Assembly: GCF_018614775.1 (NCBI RefSeq)
Contig: NZ_JAGGOF010000010.1
Span: forward strand, 70,769 to 134,768
Reading direction: 5' to 3'
DNA: 64,000 nt
From: Pseudomonas fluorescens
GTDB lineage: Bacteria; Pseudomonadota; Gammaproteobacteria; Pseudomonadales; Pseudomonadaceae
Position 1 is the first letter of the stretch. Each line of letters starts with the position of its first letter. Shown here in pieces: positions 1-8,929 of this stretch. A program made the position numbers and the translations under genes. The notes under the pieces are model-generated. The model was not told where the DNA came from and did not search any database. It saw only the letters and a program-made list of their open reading frames with translations.

Positions 1-227
1 CTCCGTGGGCCGCCGCGAAGGACCTTCCATGGCCCAGCGCGGCTAATCCGGCATCCATGCCGGATTACCCACTGCGCAATACCTGCGTTCGGCCAGCGTG
101 GTTAACGGGGCCGTCAGATCAAAAGCTCGTCGAGGCGGCCTTATAGCCGACCTGGCTCCTTCGGTTGTACAACCCGTCAGATTTAGCTGGGCTGGGCTGA
201 GTTTAGAGCTCGGGCTCGGGCTGGAAC

Positions 228-462
228 TGTGGGAGCAAAGCTTGCTCGCGATGCGCCCTGACAGCCGACCTACTTCTCCCGGCTGTACCTGAGTCCAAAT
301 GTGGGAGCGGGCTTGCTCGCGAAGGCGGCGGCCCGGTCAGCATTGATGTGGCCTGACATACCGCTTTCGCGAGCAAGCCCGCTCCCACAGTCTGGTTTTG
401 TGTTGGTTGCGGTATCCGTGGCAACCCAGATCCCATTGTGGGAGCGAGCCTGCTCGCGATGG
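228..462. repeat. REP cluster (one inverted pair, two singles)
   Basis: Four copies of the Pseudomonas REP palindrome lie in the first 500 bases, which hold no convincing gene. A single copy is at 228-252, an inverted pair is at 300-389 with arms facing each other, and another single is at 437-462. The core is GTGGGAGCggGCTTGCTCGCg with small variations. Such repeats mark gene ends in this genus. Confidence 0.85.
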
Positions 463-494
463 CGTCAGCCAGGCTGGCACCATTACCGGCTGAT

Positions 495-878
495 TTACCC
501 CTTGGCCCCCGGCGCCGCCGTCTCTTGCGCCTCCAGATGATCCAGCGCTCGCTCAACCAACAACTGAACCCCATCGGCCATGCGGCTGATTGCCAGGGCT
601 ACGCTGCGGCGTGAGTCGTCGACGTCGTCGGCCAGGTCGGCGGCGAGGGTGCTGATCGATAGCAGGTCTTCGGAAGCATTGGCCAACAGGGTTTCAGTGT
701 CGATGTGGGGCGCGACGATGAAGAGTTGGTTTTTGTCGGTTTCGGGTGGAGCAGAGGGTTTGGGGTTGAGGTAGTAATCGAGGGCGCGGGTGGCGGCGTC
801 TTCGTCTTTTTTGGCTTCTAGGGCTTCGGCGCGGGATCTGGAGCCGCTTTGCGGCGGATTCGGAGTTACTTTGAACAT
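495..878 (-). CDS. DUF6124/DUF3077-like small protein
   Basis: Predicted 127-residue soluble protein of unknown function. The N-terminus MFKVTPNPPQ and the block LFIVAPHIDTETLLANAS followed by a helical stretch ending VALAISRMADGVQLLVERALDHL match the short Pseudomonas family I know as DUF6124 (related to DUF3077). The frame stays open for another 45 codons upstream to 1013, but I place the start at the ATG at 878 because the family begins there. The upstream DNA can instead fold as an RNA leader (see findings). The middle of the protein is charged and low in complexity; the conserved part is the last 75 residues. There is no signal peptide or membrane segment. The start lacks a strong ribosome binding site. 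Family assignment is from memory. Confidence 0.7.
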   Translation of the reverse strand: MFKVTPNPPQSGSRSRAEALEAKKDEDAATRALDYYLNPKPSAPPETDKNQLFIVAPHIDTETLLANASEDLLSISTLAADLADDVDDSRRSVALAISRMADGVQLLVERALDHLEAQETAAPGAKG

Positions 879-879
879 G

Positions 880-1013
880 GTAGGTTTTCCATTGGAGAAC
901 CACTTTGAACCGCTTGCACGCGATGGAAGGTGGCAGCTGTGAGCGAGTGTGCAAGACCGGGTAAACCACCAAACCCCGGCAGACCTCAGGAGTCTCCCGA
1001 ACACAGCCGCCAT
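880..1013 (-). promoter_or_regulatory. Candidate structured 5' leader RNA
   Basis: Bases 932-941 can pair with 1002-1011 (ten pairs, one G-U on the minus-strand transcript). This long stem encloses two further hairpins, 957-961 with 975-979 and 981-984 with 992-995. The arrangement lies just upstream of the DUF6124-like gene, so it would sit in its 5' untranslated leader. The pairing is seen; a regulatory role is inference. Confidence 0.3.
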
Positions 1014-1387
1014 AAAACACGGGCACGAATGCGCCTTGAATCGACGGAGTCATCATGAGTTGGTTGTTTTACTCGGACTTGCACGTCCGTGTCACCGTTT
1101 TTTGCGATGACGGACCAAGGTTAGCGGCGCTTCGGCAGGCTGCCTAGTTCATGAACAGCCCGGCATCTTGAAGGAAACGTCCGAGAAACTGGACAGGGAA
1201 AGGGATCAAGAAACCGCATTCTTCGGCAGCGCCTACAGAAACTTCTTACACGCGAATAATTTGGTGACTTGGCAGTCATCATGCAAGAAAACCCATTCAT
1301 CTCCTGCTAAACCGATCCGATGATGGCGTTCCGCCGAAGAATCGCTAAACTGCGCCTGCATTCATCTTTCTTTTCGAGGCGCTGTCG
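1014..1387. other. Intergenic region without a clear gene
   Basis: This 374-base stretch holds no convincing gene. An ATG at 1055 preceded by GGAG opens a 30-codon frame ending at 1147 (MSWLFYSDLHV...), too short and uncharacterised to call. The 3' part carries the upstream region of the gene at 1388. Confidence 0.4.
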
Positions 1388-1771
1388 ATGAAATTTCGTT
1401 TTCTGCTGTGGATGCTGGGGCTGTTGATGAGCAAGGCCAGCCGGAGCAATCCAGCGTTCCAGCAGCAGTTGGGCGACAAGGAGTTGGTGTTCCAGTTGCA
1501 AACCCTGGACGGCAAGGTCGCCCGGCATTTCACCGTGAAGAACCAGCGCATCACCAGCCAGTCCGGCACTTACCCGACACCGGCGTTCGCCATCGCGTTC
1601 AAGGACGCGGCCTATGGTTTCGCGACGATGCAGGCCAAGAACAAGCAGCTGGCGTTCATGACGGGGATCCAGGACAAGTCAATCCAGATCAAGGGCAACC
1701 CGGCGCTGGTGATCTGGTTTCAGGGGTTGACCCGGTATCTGAAGCCGAAGAAGGCCAAGCCGAAGGGTTGA
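1388..1771 (+). CDS. SCP2 sterol-binding-like small protein
   Basis: A 127-residue protein of the kind often left as hypothetical in Pseudomonas. The pattern FAIAFKDAAYGFATM...KNKQLAF followed by KSIQIKGNPALVIWFQGL resembles the lipid-binding SCP2 fold, in which a small beta sheet is closed by a helix and the IxGd-x-L segment comes near the end. The N-terminal 18 residues are hydrophobic (FRFLLWMLGLLM) and may act as an anchor or be part of the fold. A GAGG sequence stands ten bases before the ATG. It ends convergently with the HDOD gene, with a palindrome between them. No substrate can be named. Confidence 0.55.
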   Translation: MKFRFLLWMLGLLMSKASRSNPAFQQQLGDKELVFQLQTLDGKVARHFTVKNQRITSQSGTYPTPAFAIAFKDAAYGFATMQAKNKQLAFMTGIQDKSIQIKGNPALVIWFQGLTRYLKPKKAKPKG

Positions 1772-1784
1772 GGCCACCAATCTC

Positions 1785-1814
1785 TGTGGCGCGGGGATAA
1801 ATCCCCTCGCCACA
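1785..1814. terminator. Palindrome between convergent genes
   Basis: TGTGGCG-CGGGGAT and its inverted partner ATCCCCTCGCCACA form a hairpin between the ends of two convergent genes. It resembles a second Pseudomonas REP family (TGTGGCGAGGG type) and could act as a terminator in both directions, although it has no strong T run. Confidence 0.45.
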
Positions 1815-1858
1815 AGTACTCGCCCGCTACTCCATCTGTGCCAATCAGGCCGCGGCTC

Positions 1859-3256
1859 TCAGTTGTGAAACTGCGAAGCCAGTTCTCGCAGCAACACCTC
1901 AGCCTCCAGCACCTTGCTGACAACGTCGTTGGCTTTTTCCCGCGTCAGGCCCACGCGCTCCAGCAACGCATCGGGGATTTCCTCGTCCGGGCCGGAGCCG
2001 ACGCCGCGGGCGCGCAGCAGGCGCACGGCCAGGCACACCAGGTTCGGGTAGGCGGCGTATTCACCGTCGTAGTGCGGGTCGTGCTGGAAGCGCAGGGCGG
2101 TGGCCAGTTCGTCGGGCATGTCCCAATAGCGCATCAGCCACGCACCGATCTGCTCGCGACTGATCCCCAACAGGTGTTGTTCCACATAGCTGTGGCACAG
2201 GTGCGGGTTGACCTCCAGGTGCCGGCAGATCAACGAAAAGTGCGGCGGGAACACGTGGGCCAGCAACAGATAGCCGAAGTTGTGCAGCAGGCCGGACAGG
2301 TAGGTCAGGCCACCTTCAGGGCGCTGGGCGCGTGGCATGGCGCGGGTCAGGCCTTCGATGACGGCGGCGGTGTAGATCGACTGCTGCCAGTACGGCGTGG
2401 TGTGTTGCGGGTGGTCCTTGGGCAGGCTCAGGGTCTTGCCCAGGGCCAGGCCCAGCGCCAGGTTGATCACCAGGTCGAAGCCCAGCACCCGGACGATGGC
2501 ATCTTCCACCGAGCGAATCTTGCCCGGCGAGGCGTAGTACGGCGACGCGGCCCAGCTCACCACTTGCGCGGCCAGGGCCGGGTCGGTCTCTACGACGCCG
2601 GTGATGTCATCGATGGTTGCATCAGGATCGACCCGCAGCTTGATGATTTTCTGCGCGGTTTCGGCCAGCGGCGGGATTTCGATGGTTTCCTCCAGCCGTT
2701 GCTGGATCCGTCGCGCCGTGAACGCTTGCACCGCCTGGGTGATTTCCGCGCGGTCGTCGTGCGGGCGGTCCAGGTTGGGGGTGATGTTGCTGGTGGCTTC
2801 GCCGAAAGATGCGGCACTGGCCTTGGTGAGCATGGTCTTGAAGGCTTCGCTGGTGACTTCCAGCAGCAGCCCCGGCTCACCGGAGTGGATCAGCAGCTTG
2901 GGCTCGCGCAGCAGGCACTCTTCGTACAGGCACGGAGAGCTGGTCAGCGCCGGCAGGCCGGGCAGCAGGCCCAGGTTGTGTTTGCCGAGCATCTTCTCCA
3001 GGCGCTCGGTGGGCACCGCCGTGAGCTTGCGGCCGGTGAGTTCGGCCAGGCGGTTGAGGTCCAGCAGCTGGCTTTGTGGAAACAGCACCATGAGCGCGCC
3101 GACGGCGTCGTGCAACAGAACGGCTTGCACCTTACGGGCCGGGTTCAGGCCGGGCCGTTCGAGAACTTCGTCATAGGCGATGCCCAATTTCTCGAGCAGC
3201 AGCCGAATAACAGACGGAGCGTGCGGGGATTCGGGGGCTAGGGCAGCTTCTGTCAT
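1859..3256 (-). CDS. YbaK/EbsC-like and HDOD domain fusion protein
   Basis: A 465-residue cytoplasmic protein with two parts. Residues about 10-150 resemble the YbaK/ProX aminoacyl-tRNA deacylase fold (for example ARKVQAVLLHD, LFPQSQLLDLNRLAELTGRKL). Residues about 190-400 form an HDOD domain with IPPLAETAQKIIKLRVDPDA, then a helical repeat containing YLSGLLHNFGYLLLAHVF. HDOD proteins are HD-related signalling modules without clear hydrolase activity. The pairing is known in Pseudomonas (I recall PA5346 next to recG). Whether the deacylase-like part edits mischarged tRNA cannot be told from sequence. It lies 78 bases downstream of recG on the same strand. Confidence 0.8.
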   Translation of the reverse strand: MTEAALAPESPHAPSVIRLLLEKLGIAYDEVLERPGLNPARKVQAVLLHDAVGALMVLFPQSQLLDLNRLAELTGRKLTAVPTERLEKMLGKHNLGLLPGLPALTSSPCLYEECLLREPKLLIHSGEPGLLLEVTSEAFKTMLTKASAASFGEATSNITPNLDRPHDDRAEITQAVQAFTARRIQQRLEETIEIPPLAETAQKIIKLRVDPDATIDDITGVVETDPALAAQVVSWAASPYYASPGKIRSVEDAIVRVLGFDLVINLALGLALGKTLSLPKDHPQHTTPYWQQSIYTAAVIEGLTRAMPRAQRPEGGLTYLSGLLHNFGYLLLAHVFPPHFSLICRHLEVNPHLCHSYVEQHLLGISREQIGAWLMRYWDMPDELATALRFQHDPHYDGEYAAYPNLVCLAVRLLRARGVGSGPDEEIPDALLERVGLTREKANDVVSKVLEAEVLLRELASQFHN

Positions 3257-3334
3257 GGTCTGTATCCGTTTTCCTACAAGTCGATCAGTATAACCAGCTT
3301 GCCCGGCACGCGGGACTTGAAACTGCGAGCGTGC

Positions 3335-5410
3335 TCACACTTGGCCGTATTGCTGCCCATGGCGTAGCCAGCGGTCCAGCAGCGGGCTGACGTGATCGGG
3401 CCAGCGTTCCAGCAGGGCCTGGGCGGCGTCGCGCACGGCCGGGAGCAGGTCGGCGTCACGCATCAGGTCGGCTACCTTGAATTGAAGCAGACCGGTCTGG
3501 CGCGTGCCGAGCATTTCACCGGGGCCGCGCAATTCAAGGTCTTTTTCGGCGATGACGAAGCCGTCGTTGGTTTCGCGCATGATCCCCAGCCGCTGGCGCC
3601 CGATCTGCGACAGCGGCGGGTGATACAGCAAGACGCAATGGCTGGCGGCGCTGCCCCGGCCGACCCGGCCGCGTAGCTGGTGCAACTGTGCGAGACCCAG
3701 GCGCTCGGGGTTTTCGATGATCATCAGGCTGGCATTGGGCACGTCCACGCCGACTTCGATCACGGTGGTCGCGACCAGCAATTGCAGGGCACCGGCTTTG
3801 AATTCGGCCATGACGGCGGCCTTCTCGGCGGGCTTCATGCGGCCGTGGATCAGCCCGACCTTCAATTCGCCAAGGGCGGCGGTGAGGTCTTCATAGGTGG
3901 TCTCGGCCGCCTGGCAGGTCAGTTCTTCCGACTCTTCGATCAGCGTGCACACCCAATAGGCCTGCCGCCCTTCGGCACAGGCCCCGCGCACCCGCTCGAT
4001 CACTTCGACCCGCCGGGTGTCGGTGACCAGCACGGTATTGACCGGTGTGCGCCCGGGCGGCAGTTCGTCGAGGATCGAGGTGTCGAGGTCGGCGTAGGCG
4101 CTCATGGCCAGGGTCCGCGGGATCGGTGTGGCGGTCATGATCAACTGGTGAGGGCACATCCGCCCACCGACGCCTTTCTGCCGCAGGGCCAGGCGCTGTT
4201 GCACGCCGAAGCGGTGCTGTTCGTCGATGATCACCAGGGCCAGGTTCTTGAACTGCACTTCGTTCTGGAACAGCGCGTGGGTGCCAACCACCATCGGCGC
4301 ACCCTCGGCGATCTGCGCCAGGGCGGCGGCGCGGTTCTTGCCCTTGAGCTTGCCGGCCAGCCAGGCGACTTCGATGCCCAGCGGTTCGAGCCAGCGTTGG
4401 AAGGTGATGAAATGTTGCTCGGCGAGAATCTCGGTGGGCGCCATCAGCGCCACCTGGTAACCGGCCTCCAGGGCCTGGAGCGCAGCGAGGGCGGCGACCA
4501 CGGTCTTGCCGGCGCCGACGTCACCCTGGATCAGCCGCAGCATGGGTTCGGGCTGGCTCAGGTCGTAGGCGATTTCGTTACCGACCCGTTGCTGGGCACC
4601 GGTGGGGTTGAAGCCCAGGTTGCGCAGGTATTTGGGCGGCAGCACGGTGGCCTTGGGCATGGCCGGTGCGCGCAACGAACGCAGGCTTTCGCGCAGGCGC
4701 TGCTGGGACAGTTGATGGGTCAGCAGTTCTTCGAAGGCCAGGCGATGCTGGGCCCAATGATGACCCAGGGCGAGTTCGTCGACATCGGCATCGGCCGGCG
4801 GGTTGTGCAGGTAGCGGATCGCGTCGGCCAGCGGCGCCAGTTGGTAGTCCCGGGCCAGTTCGGTGGGCAGCCAGTCGGGCAGGCTGCTGGGGCCGAGCAG
4901 GGTCAGGGTCTGCATGCACAATTGGCGCAGGCGCTGTTGGGTCAGGCCTTCGGTGAGCGGATAGACCGGGGTCAGGGTTTCATCCACCGGTGGCGGTTCG
5001 TCGCCGGTAATGGCGCGGTACTCGGGGTGGTAGATTTCCAGCCCCGATGCACCGGGCCGCGCTTCGCCGTAACAGCGAATCCGCGTGCCGCGCTTGAGGC
5101 CTTCTTTCTGCGCATTGCTGAAATGGTAGAAGCGCAGGCTGAGCCCGCCGGTGCCGTCTTGCATTCGCACGACGAGGCTGCGACGCCGGCCCATGACCAC
5201 GTCGGCGCCGCTGACGGTGCCTTCGACCACCGCGTCCTGGCCCGGGCGCAAATGACCGATGGGCACCACGCGGGTGCGGTCCTGGTAACGCAGCGGCAGG
5301 TGAAACAGTACGTCCTGGAGGTTTTCCAGGCCGACCTTGGCCAGTTTTTCGGCCATCGCTTCACCGACACCCTTGAGTGCCGTGACCGGTACGTTCGACA
5401 GCTCAGTCAT
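3335..5410 (-). CDS. recG: ATP-dependent DNA helicase RecG
   Basis: A 691-residue branch-migration helicase that rewinds stalled forks and Holliday junctions. The N-terminal wedge/OB domain occupies about residues 1-170. Walker A GDVGAGKT lies near residue 300, the box II variant is IIDEQHRFG, motif III is TATPIPRT, and the C-terminal helicase half carries VIEVGVDVPNASLMIIENPERLGL and QLRGRVGRG. Length is normal for RecG. The start ATG at 5410 gives the expected N-terminus MTELSNVPVTALKGVG, and the gene begins only 9 bases after the oxyR stop, so the two are probably cotranscribed as in other Pseudomonas. Confidence 0.97.
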   Translation of the reverse strand: MTELSNVPVTALKGVGEAMAEKLAKVGLENLQDVLFHLPLRYQDRTRVVPIGHLRPGQDAVVEGTVSGADVVMGRRRSLVVRMQDGTGGLSLRFYHFSNAQKEGLKRGTRIRCYGEARPGASGLEIYHPEYRAITGDEPPPVDETLTPVYPLTEGLTQQRLRQLCMQTLTLLGPSSLPDWLPTELARDYQLAPLADAIRYLHNPPADADVDELALGHHWAQHRLAFEELLTHQLSQQRLRESLRSLRAPAMPKATVLPPKYLRNLGFNPTGAQQRVGNEIAYDLSQPEPMLRLIQGDVGAGKTVVAALAALQALEAGYQVALMAPTEILAEQHFITFQRWLEPLGIEVAWLAGKLKGKNRAAALAQIAEGAPMVVGTHALFQNEVQFKNLALVIIDEQHRFGVQQRLALRQKGVGGRMCPHQLIMTATPIPRTLAMSAYADLDTSILDELPPGRTPVNTVLVTDTRRVEVIERVRGACAEGRQAYWVCTLIEESEELTCQAAETTYEDLTAALGELKVGLIHGRMKPAEKAAVMAEFKAGALQLLVATTVIEVGVDVPNASLMIIENPERLGLAQLHQLRGRVGRGSAASHCVLLYHPPLSQIGRQRLGIMRETNDGFVIAEKDLELRGPGEMLGTRQTGLLQFKVADLMRDADLLPAVRDAAQALLERWPDHVSPLLDRWLRHGQQYGQV

Positions 5411-5419
5411 GGCACCGAC

Positions 5420-6340
5420 TTACTTGGCAGCGGGCGGCTTGGCCACGGAACACAAGCGGATCGAGTCAGCGAGGATCTCGATGGCCTTGGGCCGCGGGAA
5501 ACTGGCGCGCCAGGCGATGGCAACGGTGCGGAACGGCACGGGCGCCGAGAGCGGACGGACTTCGATCACGCCTGGGGCATAGTGATGGCTGTCCACCGCC
5601 GACAGCGGCAGGATCGAGATGCCCAGGCCGGAAGCGACCATGTGGCGGATGGTTTCCAGGGAGCTGGATTCCACCGTGGTGTGCTTGGCGCCTTCGCTGC
5701 CCTTGGTCAGGGTCGGGCAGGCTTCGAGCACCTGGTCGCGGAAGCAGTGACCCTCGCCGAGCAGCAGCAGGCTCTTGTCGTTGAGCAGGCCGGCGTCGAT
5801 GGACTTTTTCTGGGTCCAGGGGTGCTGGGCCGGCATCAGGACGTAGAACGGCTCGTCGTAGAGTTGCAGGGTCAGGACGTCGGGTTCGTTGAACGGCAGG
5901 GCGATGATGATCGCGTCCAGTTCGCCGTTGCGCAGTTTGTCGCGCAGCACATGGGTGAAGTTTTCTTCGATGTACAACGGCATCTGCGGGGCGACCCGGT
6001 GCAGTTGCGGAATCAGGTGCGGGAACAGGTAGGGGCCGACGGTGTAGATTGCGCCGACCTTCAGCGGGGCGGTGAGCTGGTTCTTGCCAGCCTGGGCCAG
6101 TTCGCGGATGCCCTGGGCCTGTTCCAGCACTTTTTGCGCCTGGGCAACAATGCCTTCGCCCACCGGCGTCAGGCGCACGGCGCTCTTGCTGCGCTCGAAA
6201 ATCAGCACACCGAGTTCGTCTTCGAGCTTTTTCACGCCCACCGACAGCGTCGGCTGGCTGACGTGGCAACGTTCAGCCGCGTGGCCGAAGTGCTGCTCTT
6301 GGGCGAGGGTGACGATGTAGCGTAATTCTGTGAGGGTCAT
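5420..6340 (-). CDS. oxyR: LysR-type peroxide sensor OxyR
   Basis: A 306-residue redox-sensing transcription activator for catalase, Ahp and related peroxide defence genes. The N-terminal winged helix-turn-helix (ELRYIVTLAQEQHFGHAAERCHVSQPTLS) is followed by the regulatory domain. The peroxide-reactive pair falls at exactly Cys199 and Cys208 within GHCFRDQVLEAC, the positions known from E. coli OxyR, so the disulfide switch is intact. It lies directly upstream of recG on the same strand. Confidence 0.97.
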   Translation of the reverse strand: MTLTELRYIVTLAQEQHFGHAAERCHVSQPTLSVGVKKLEDELGVLIFERSKSAVRLTPVGEGIVAQAQKVLEQAQGIRELAQAGKNQLTAPLKVGAIYTVGPYLFPHLIPQLHRVAPQMPLYIEENFTHVLRDKLRNGELDAIIIALPFNEPDVLTLQLYDEPFYVLMPAQHPWTQKKSIDAGLLNDKSLLLLGEGHCFRDQVLEACPTLTKGSEGAKHTTVESSSLETIRHMVASGLGISILPLSAVDSHHYAPGVIEVRPLSAPVPFRTVAIAWRASFPRPKAIEILADSIRLCSVAKPPAAK

Positions 6341-6460
6341 GGCGAGCGTCCGTGAAGTTGCGAGCCAAGCATACCGGCTGCAATCGATAGACGCACGTTA
6401 TCAGACTGAGGGCGCGGTGCGACACTGGGTAATGTCTGTTGGGTCATTGCCGGATATGTT

Positions 6461-6587
6461 GATCGTTCCCACGCTCCTGCGTGGGAACGCAGCCCGTGAC
6501 GCTCTGCGTCACACCTGCTTGCGGCGCGCCAGGGTTGGAACGCGGAGCGTCCCTTGAGGCATTCCCACGCAGAGCGTGGGAACGATC
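6461..6587. repeat. Inverted repeat element (GTTCCCACGC type)
   Basis: The arms GATCGTTCCCACGCTC (6461-6476) and GAGCGTGGGAACGATC (6572-6587) are perfect inverted copies, with smaller palindromes inside (GTTCCCACGC/GCGTGGGAAC at 6465-6488; GTGACGC/GCGTCAC at 6496-6512). It sits in the gap between tonB and oxyR. A close relative is at 37093-37201, so this is a second repeat family of the chromosome. Confidence 0.8.
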
Positions 6588-6600
6588 CACGGAGGAGGAC

Positions 6601-7359
6601 TCAGCGTCGGCGCTTGTCGATCGAGTACACAAACGGTGCCGTCAGTTCGATGGTGCCGTTGGTCAGCAACTCCGGCGGTGGCTTGGGCAGCGGTTGGGCG
6701 CGGCGGATCATTTCCAGGGTCGCCCGGTCCAGGGAGTCGGTGCCTGCGCTGCCCACCAGTTCGTAGGACAATACGTTGCCATTGGCATCCACCACGAAGC
6801 GCAGGCGGCTGGTGCCTTCCTTGTTCATCTGCAGGGCCCGGGGCGGGTACGTCTTGTACTTGCCCAAGTGAGACAGCAGCGTGTTCTGCCAACTGGCTTT
6901 GACGGCCGCCTGCGCAGGCGAAGGCCCAGGGGCCGGTTGCGCGGATTTCTCGGTTGGCGCAGGCGTTGGCGGGGTATCGCTCGGCTTCTGCTCCGACGGT
7001 TGTTCCTTCGGCGGCTCCGGCTTCTTCTCCTCCACCGGCTTGGGTTTGGGCGGTTGCGGCTTGGGCTTGGGCTTGACCGGCTTGGGCACGGCAATCTCGG
7101 CCTTCGGCGCTTCGGCGAGCTTGGGCAGCGGCAGCTCTTCGATCGGCTCTGGCGGTTTCGGTGGCGTGACGACTTTCGGTGGAGCTGGCGGTGGCGGTGC
7201 GGGCAGCGGTGCCAGCTCGACCATCATCGCCTGGGGGGGCAATTCGATGGGCGGGCGGGACGTCCAGTTCAGCGTCAGCGCGATGGCGAGCGCATGCACG
7301 CCCAGCACCACGGCCAGGCTACCGCTGTAACGCGTCAGCTTTTGGCGCGTTGTGATCAT
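6601..7359 (-). CDS. tonB: Energy transducer TonB
   Basis: A 252-residue inner-membrane anchored protein that carries proton-motive energy to outer-membrane siderophore and vitamin receptors. One membrane segment is near residues 14-32 (SLAVVLGVHALAIALTLNW). A long Pro/Lys/Glu-rich spacer (about 45-150, with KPKPKPQPPKPKP) spans the periplasm. The C-terminal TonB domain begins near the conserved YPPRALQMNKEG. It overlaps exbD by 4 bases and completes an exbB-exbD-tonB operon. Control by Fur is usual for such operons; I see no clear Fur box. Confidence 0.93.
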   Translation of the reverse strand: MITTRQKLTRYSGSLAVVLGVHALAIALTLNWTSRPPIELPPQAMMVELAPLPAPPPPAPPKVVTPPKPPEPIEELPLPKLAEAPKAEIAVPKPVKPKPKPQPPKPKPVEEKKPEPPKEQPSEQKPSDTPPTPAPTEKSAQPAPGPSPAQAAVKASWQNTLLSHLGKYKTYPPRALQMNKEGTSRLRFVVDANGNVLSYELVGSAGTDSLDRATLEMIRRAQPLPKPPPELLTNGTIELTAPFVYSIDKRRR

Positions 7360-7784
7360 TTTTTCGGCGCCGTCTCGAGTCCGACCAGGCCGACCTTCAA
7401 ATAGCCGGCGCCACGCAGGGCGTCCATCACGTTCATCAGGTCGCCATAGTCGACGCCTTTATCGGCCTGGAAGAAAATCGTCGTGTCCTTCTTGCCCCGG
7501 GTCTTGGCATCGAGGGTCGCACCGAGGTTCTCGGTCTTGACCTCGTCTTCGCCGAGGAACAGGCGCTGGTCGGCCTTGACGCTGAGGAACACCGGTTTTT
7601 CCGGGCGCGGTGATGGCTTGGCCGTGGACGCCGGCAGATCGACCTTGATGTCCACGGTGGCGAGCGGGGCGGCGACCATGAAGATGATCAACAGCACCAG
7701 CATCACGTCGATGAACGGCGTGACGTTGATTTCGTGATTCTCGGCCAGATCGTCGTCTGCGCCTTCTTTCAAATGCAGGCCCAT
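7356..7784 (-). CDS. exbD: Biopolymer transport protein ExbD
   Basis: A 142-residue component of the ExbB-ExbD proton channel that powers TonB. The single N-terminal membrane helix contains the functional aspartate in NVTPFIDVMLVLLIIFMV, followed by a periplasmic domain with the KADQRLFLGED stretch. It lies 6 bases after exbB and overlaps tonB by 4 bases, implying coupled translation. Confidence 0.95.
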   Translation of the reverse strand: MGLHLKEGADDDLAENHEINVTPFIDVMLVLLIIFMVAAPLATVDIKVDLPASTAKPSPRPEKPVFLSVKADQRLFLGEDEVKTENLGATLDAKTRGKKDTTIFFQADKGVDYGDLMNVMDALRGAGYLKVGLVGLETAPKK

Positions 7785-7790
7785 GGTCGT

Positions 7791-8741
7791 TTACCCCACT
7801 TTCACCATGTGCGGCTGCGAACCACGCTCGGGCGGCAGGTGGTCGAGGTCACGGCTGACCAGCAGCAGGACTTCGGCCGAAGCGTCGGAGACCTGGGCCT
7901 TGTAGCCGGCAATCGAGCGGGCGAAGACGTTGTAGATGACCACGGCCGGGATCGCCGCGACCAGGCCCAGCGCGGTCGCCAGCAGGGCTTCGGCAATGCC
8001 GGGCGCGACGACGGCGAGGTTGGTGGTCTGGGTCTTGGCGATGCCGATGAAGCTGTTCATGATGCCCCATACGGTACCGAACAGACCTACGAACGGCGCG
8101 GTGGAACCGATGGTGGCGAGCACGCCGGTGCCGCTGCTCATGTTGCGACCGCAGGCGGCGACCAGGCGCTCCAGGCGGAAGCTGACCCGTTCCTTGATGC
8201 CTTCTTTCTCGCGGCTGTTGGCCGACAGGCGCATTTCTTCCAGCGCGTCGTGTACCAGCAGGTTGGCGAGGGTGCCTTCTTTAGCGGCGGTGGCGCTGGC
8301 TTCTCTGAGGGTGGTGGCCTTTTTCAGGGCGGCGATTTCACCCCGCAGGCGGCGCTTGGCGCCCAGCAGCTCGAAGCCTTTGGCAATCCAGATGGTCCAG
8401 GTGATGATCGAGGCGATGGCCAGGCCGATCATCACGATCTTGACGATGATGTCGGCGTTCTTGTACATGCCCCAGGGCGACAGGTCGTGGGCCATGCCCA
8501 GGGAATTGTCGGCTTCGAGCACTTGCGGCGCATCGACCTGGACCGGTTCAGCGGCCACTGGCGTTGCATCGGGGGCGGTGGCCGCGGCTGGAGCCTGGGT
8601 GGCCGTCGGCGGATTGGCCGGCGCCTGGGCATCGGCGAAGGCGGCGGCCGGCGCCAGCAACAGACTGAGCAGCAGGGCTGCCATGGCGCTCCAGGCGCGA
8701 GGTCGGTGGGTTGGCGAAGCGGAGGATAGAAAGTGTTTCAT
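7791..8741 (-). CDS. exbB: Proton channel protein ExbB
   Basis: Member of the MotA/TolQ/ExbB family. I choose the ATG at 8741 (316 residues) because it begins a good signal-like N-terminus (MKHFLSSASP... then AMAALLLSLLLAPAAAFA); the frame is open back to 8819. A low-complexity Ala/Pro-rich periplasmic stretch of about 70 residues follows, as in the long Pseudomonas ExbB form, then three membrane helices with GLFGTVWGIMNSFIGI and VVAPGIAEALLATALGLVAAIPAV. First gene of the tonB operon, divergent from the epimerase gene at 8930. Confidence 0.93.
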   Translation of the reverse strand: MKHFLSSASPTHRPRAWSAMAALLLSLLLAPAAAFADAQAPANPPTATQAPAAATAPDATPVAAEPVQVDAPQVLEADNSLGMAHDLSPWGMYKNADIIVKIVMIGLAIASIITWTIWIAKGFELLGAKRRLRGEIAALKKATTLREASATAAKEGTLANLLVHDALEEMRLSANSREKEGIKERVSFRLERLVAACGRNMSSGTGVLATIGSTAPFVGLFGTVWGIMNSFIGIAKTQTTNLAVVAPGIAEALLATALGLVAAIPAVVIYNVFARSIAGYKAQVSDASAEVLLLVSRDLDHLPPERGSQPHMVKVG

Positions 8742-8929
8742 GCTGGCCGGACCTGAGAGGAAAAGACGGTTGATGTTCTTCCAGGCCTCGTGGGGGCCGA
8801 GAACAAAAGTGGCGTACATTATTGCAAGTAATTCTTGTTAACAAAAGTAATACTGTAACTTTTTTCTCACTTCGCTGGCCGCTCATCCCCTCCGAGGGCT
8901 AGTCTGCGGCTTTACCAGAGGAGATATTG

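Noticed and set aside
1055..1147. A 30-codon plus-strand ORF with GGAG ahead
   Set aside because: Very short with no recognised similarity; kept only as a note in the intergenic entry.
1838..3241. A 467-codon plus-strand frame opposite the HDOD gene
   Set aside because: Shadow of the YbaK-HDOD gene; composition is not protein-like and no motif is seen.
3680..6325. An 881-codon plus-strand frame opposite recG and oxyR
   Set aside because: It is a GC-driven shadow frame, low in family-like motifs and rich in Gly/Gln/Asp, antisense to two certain genes.
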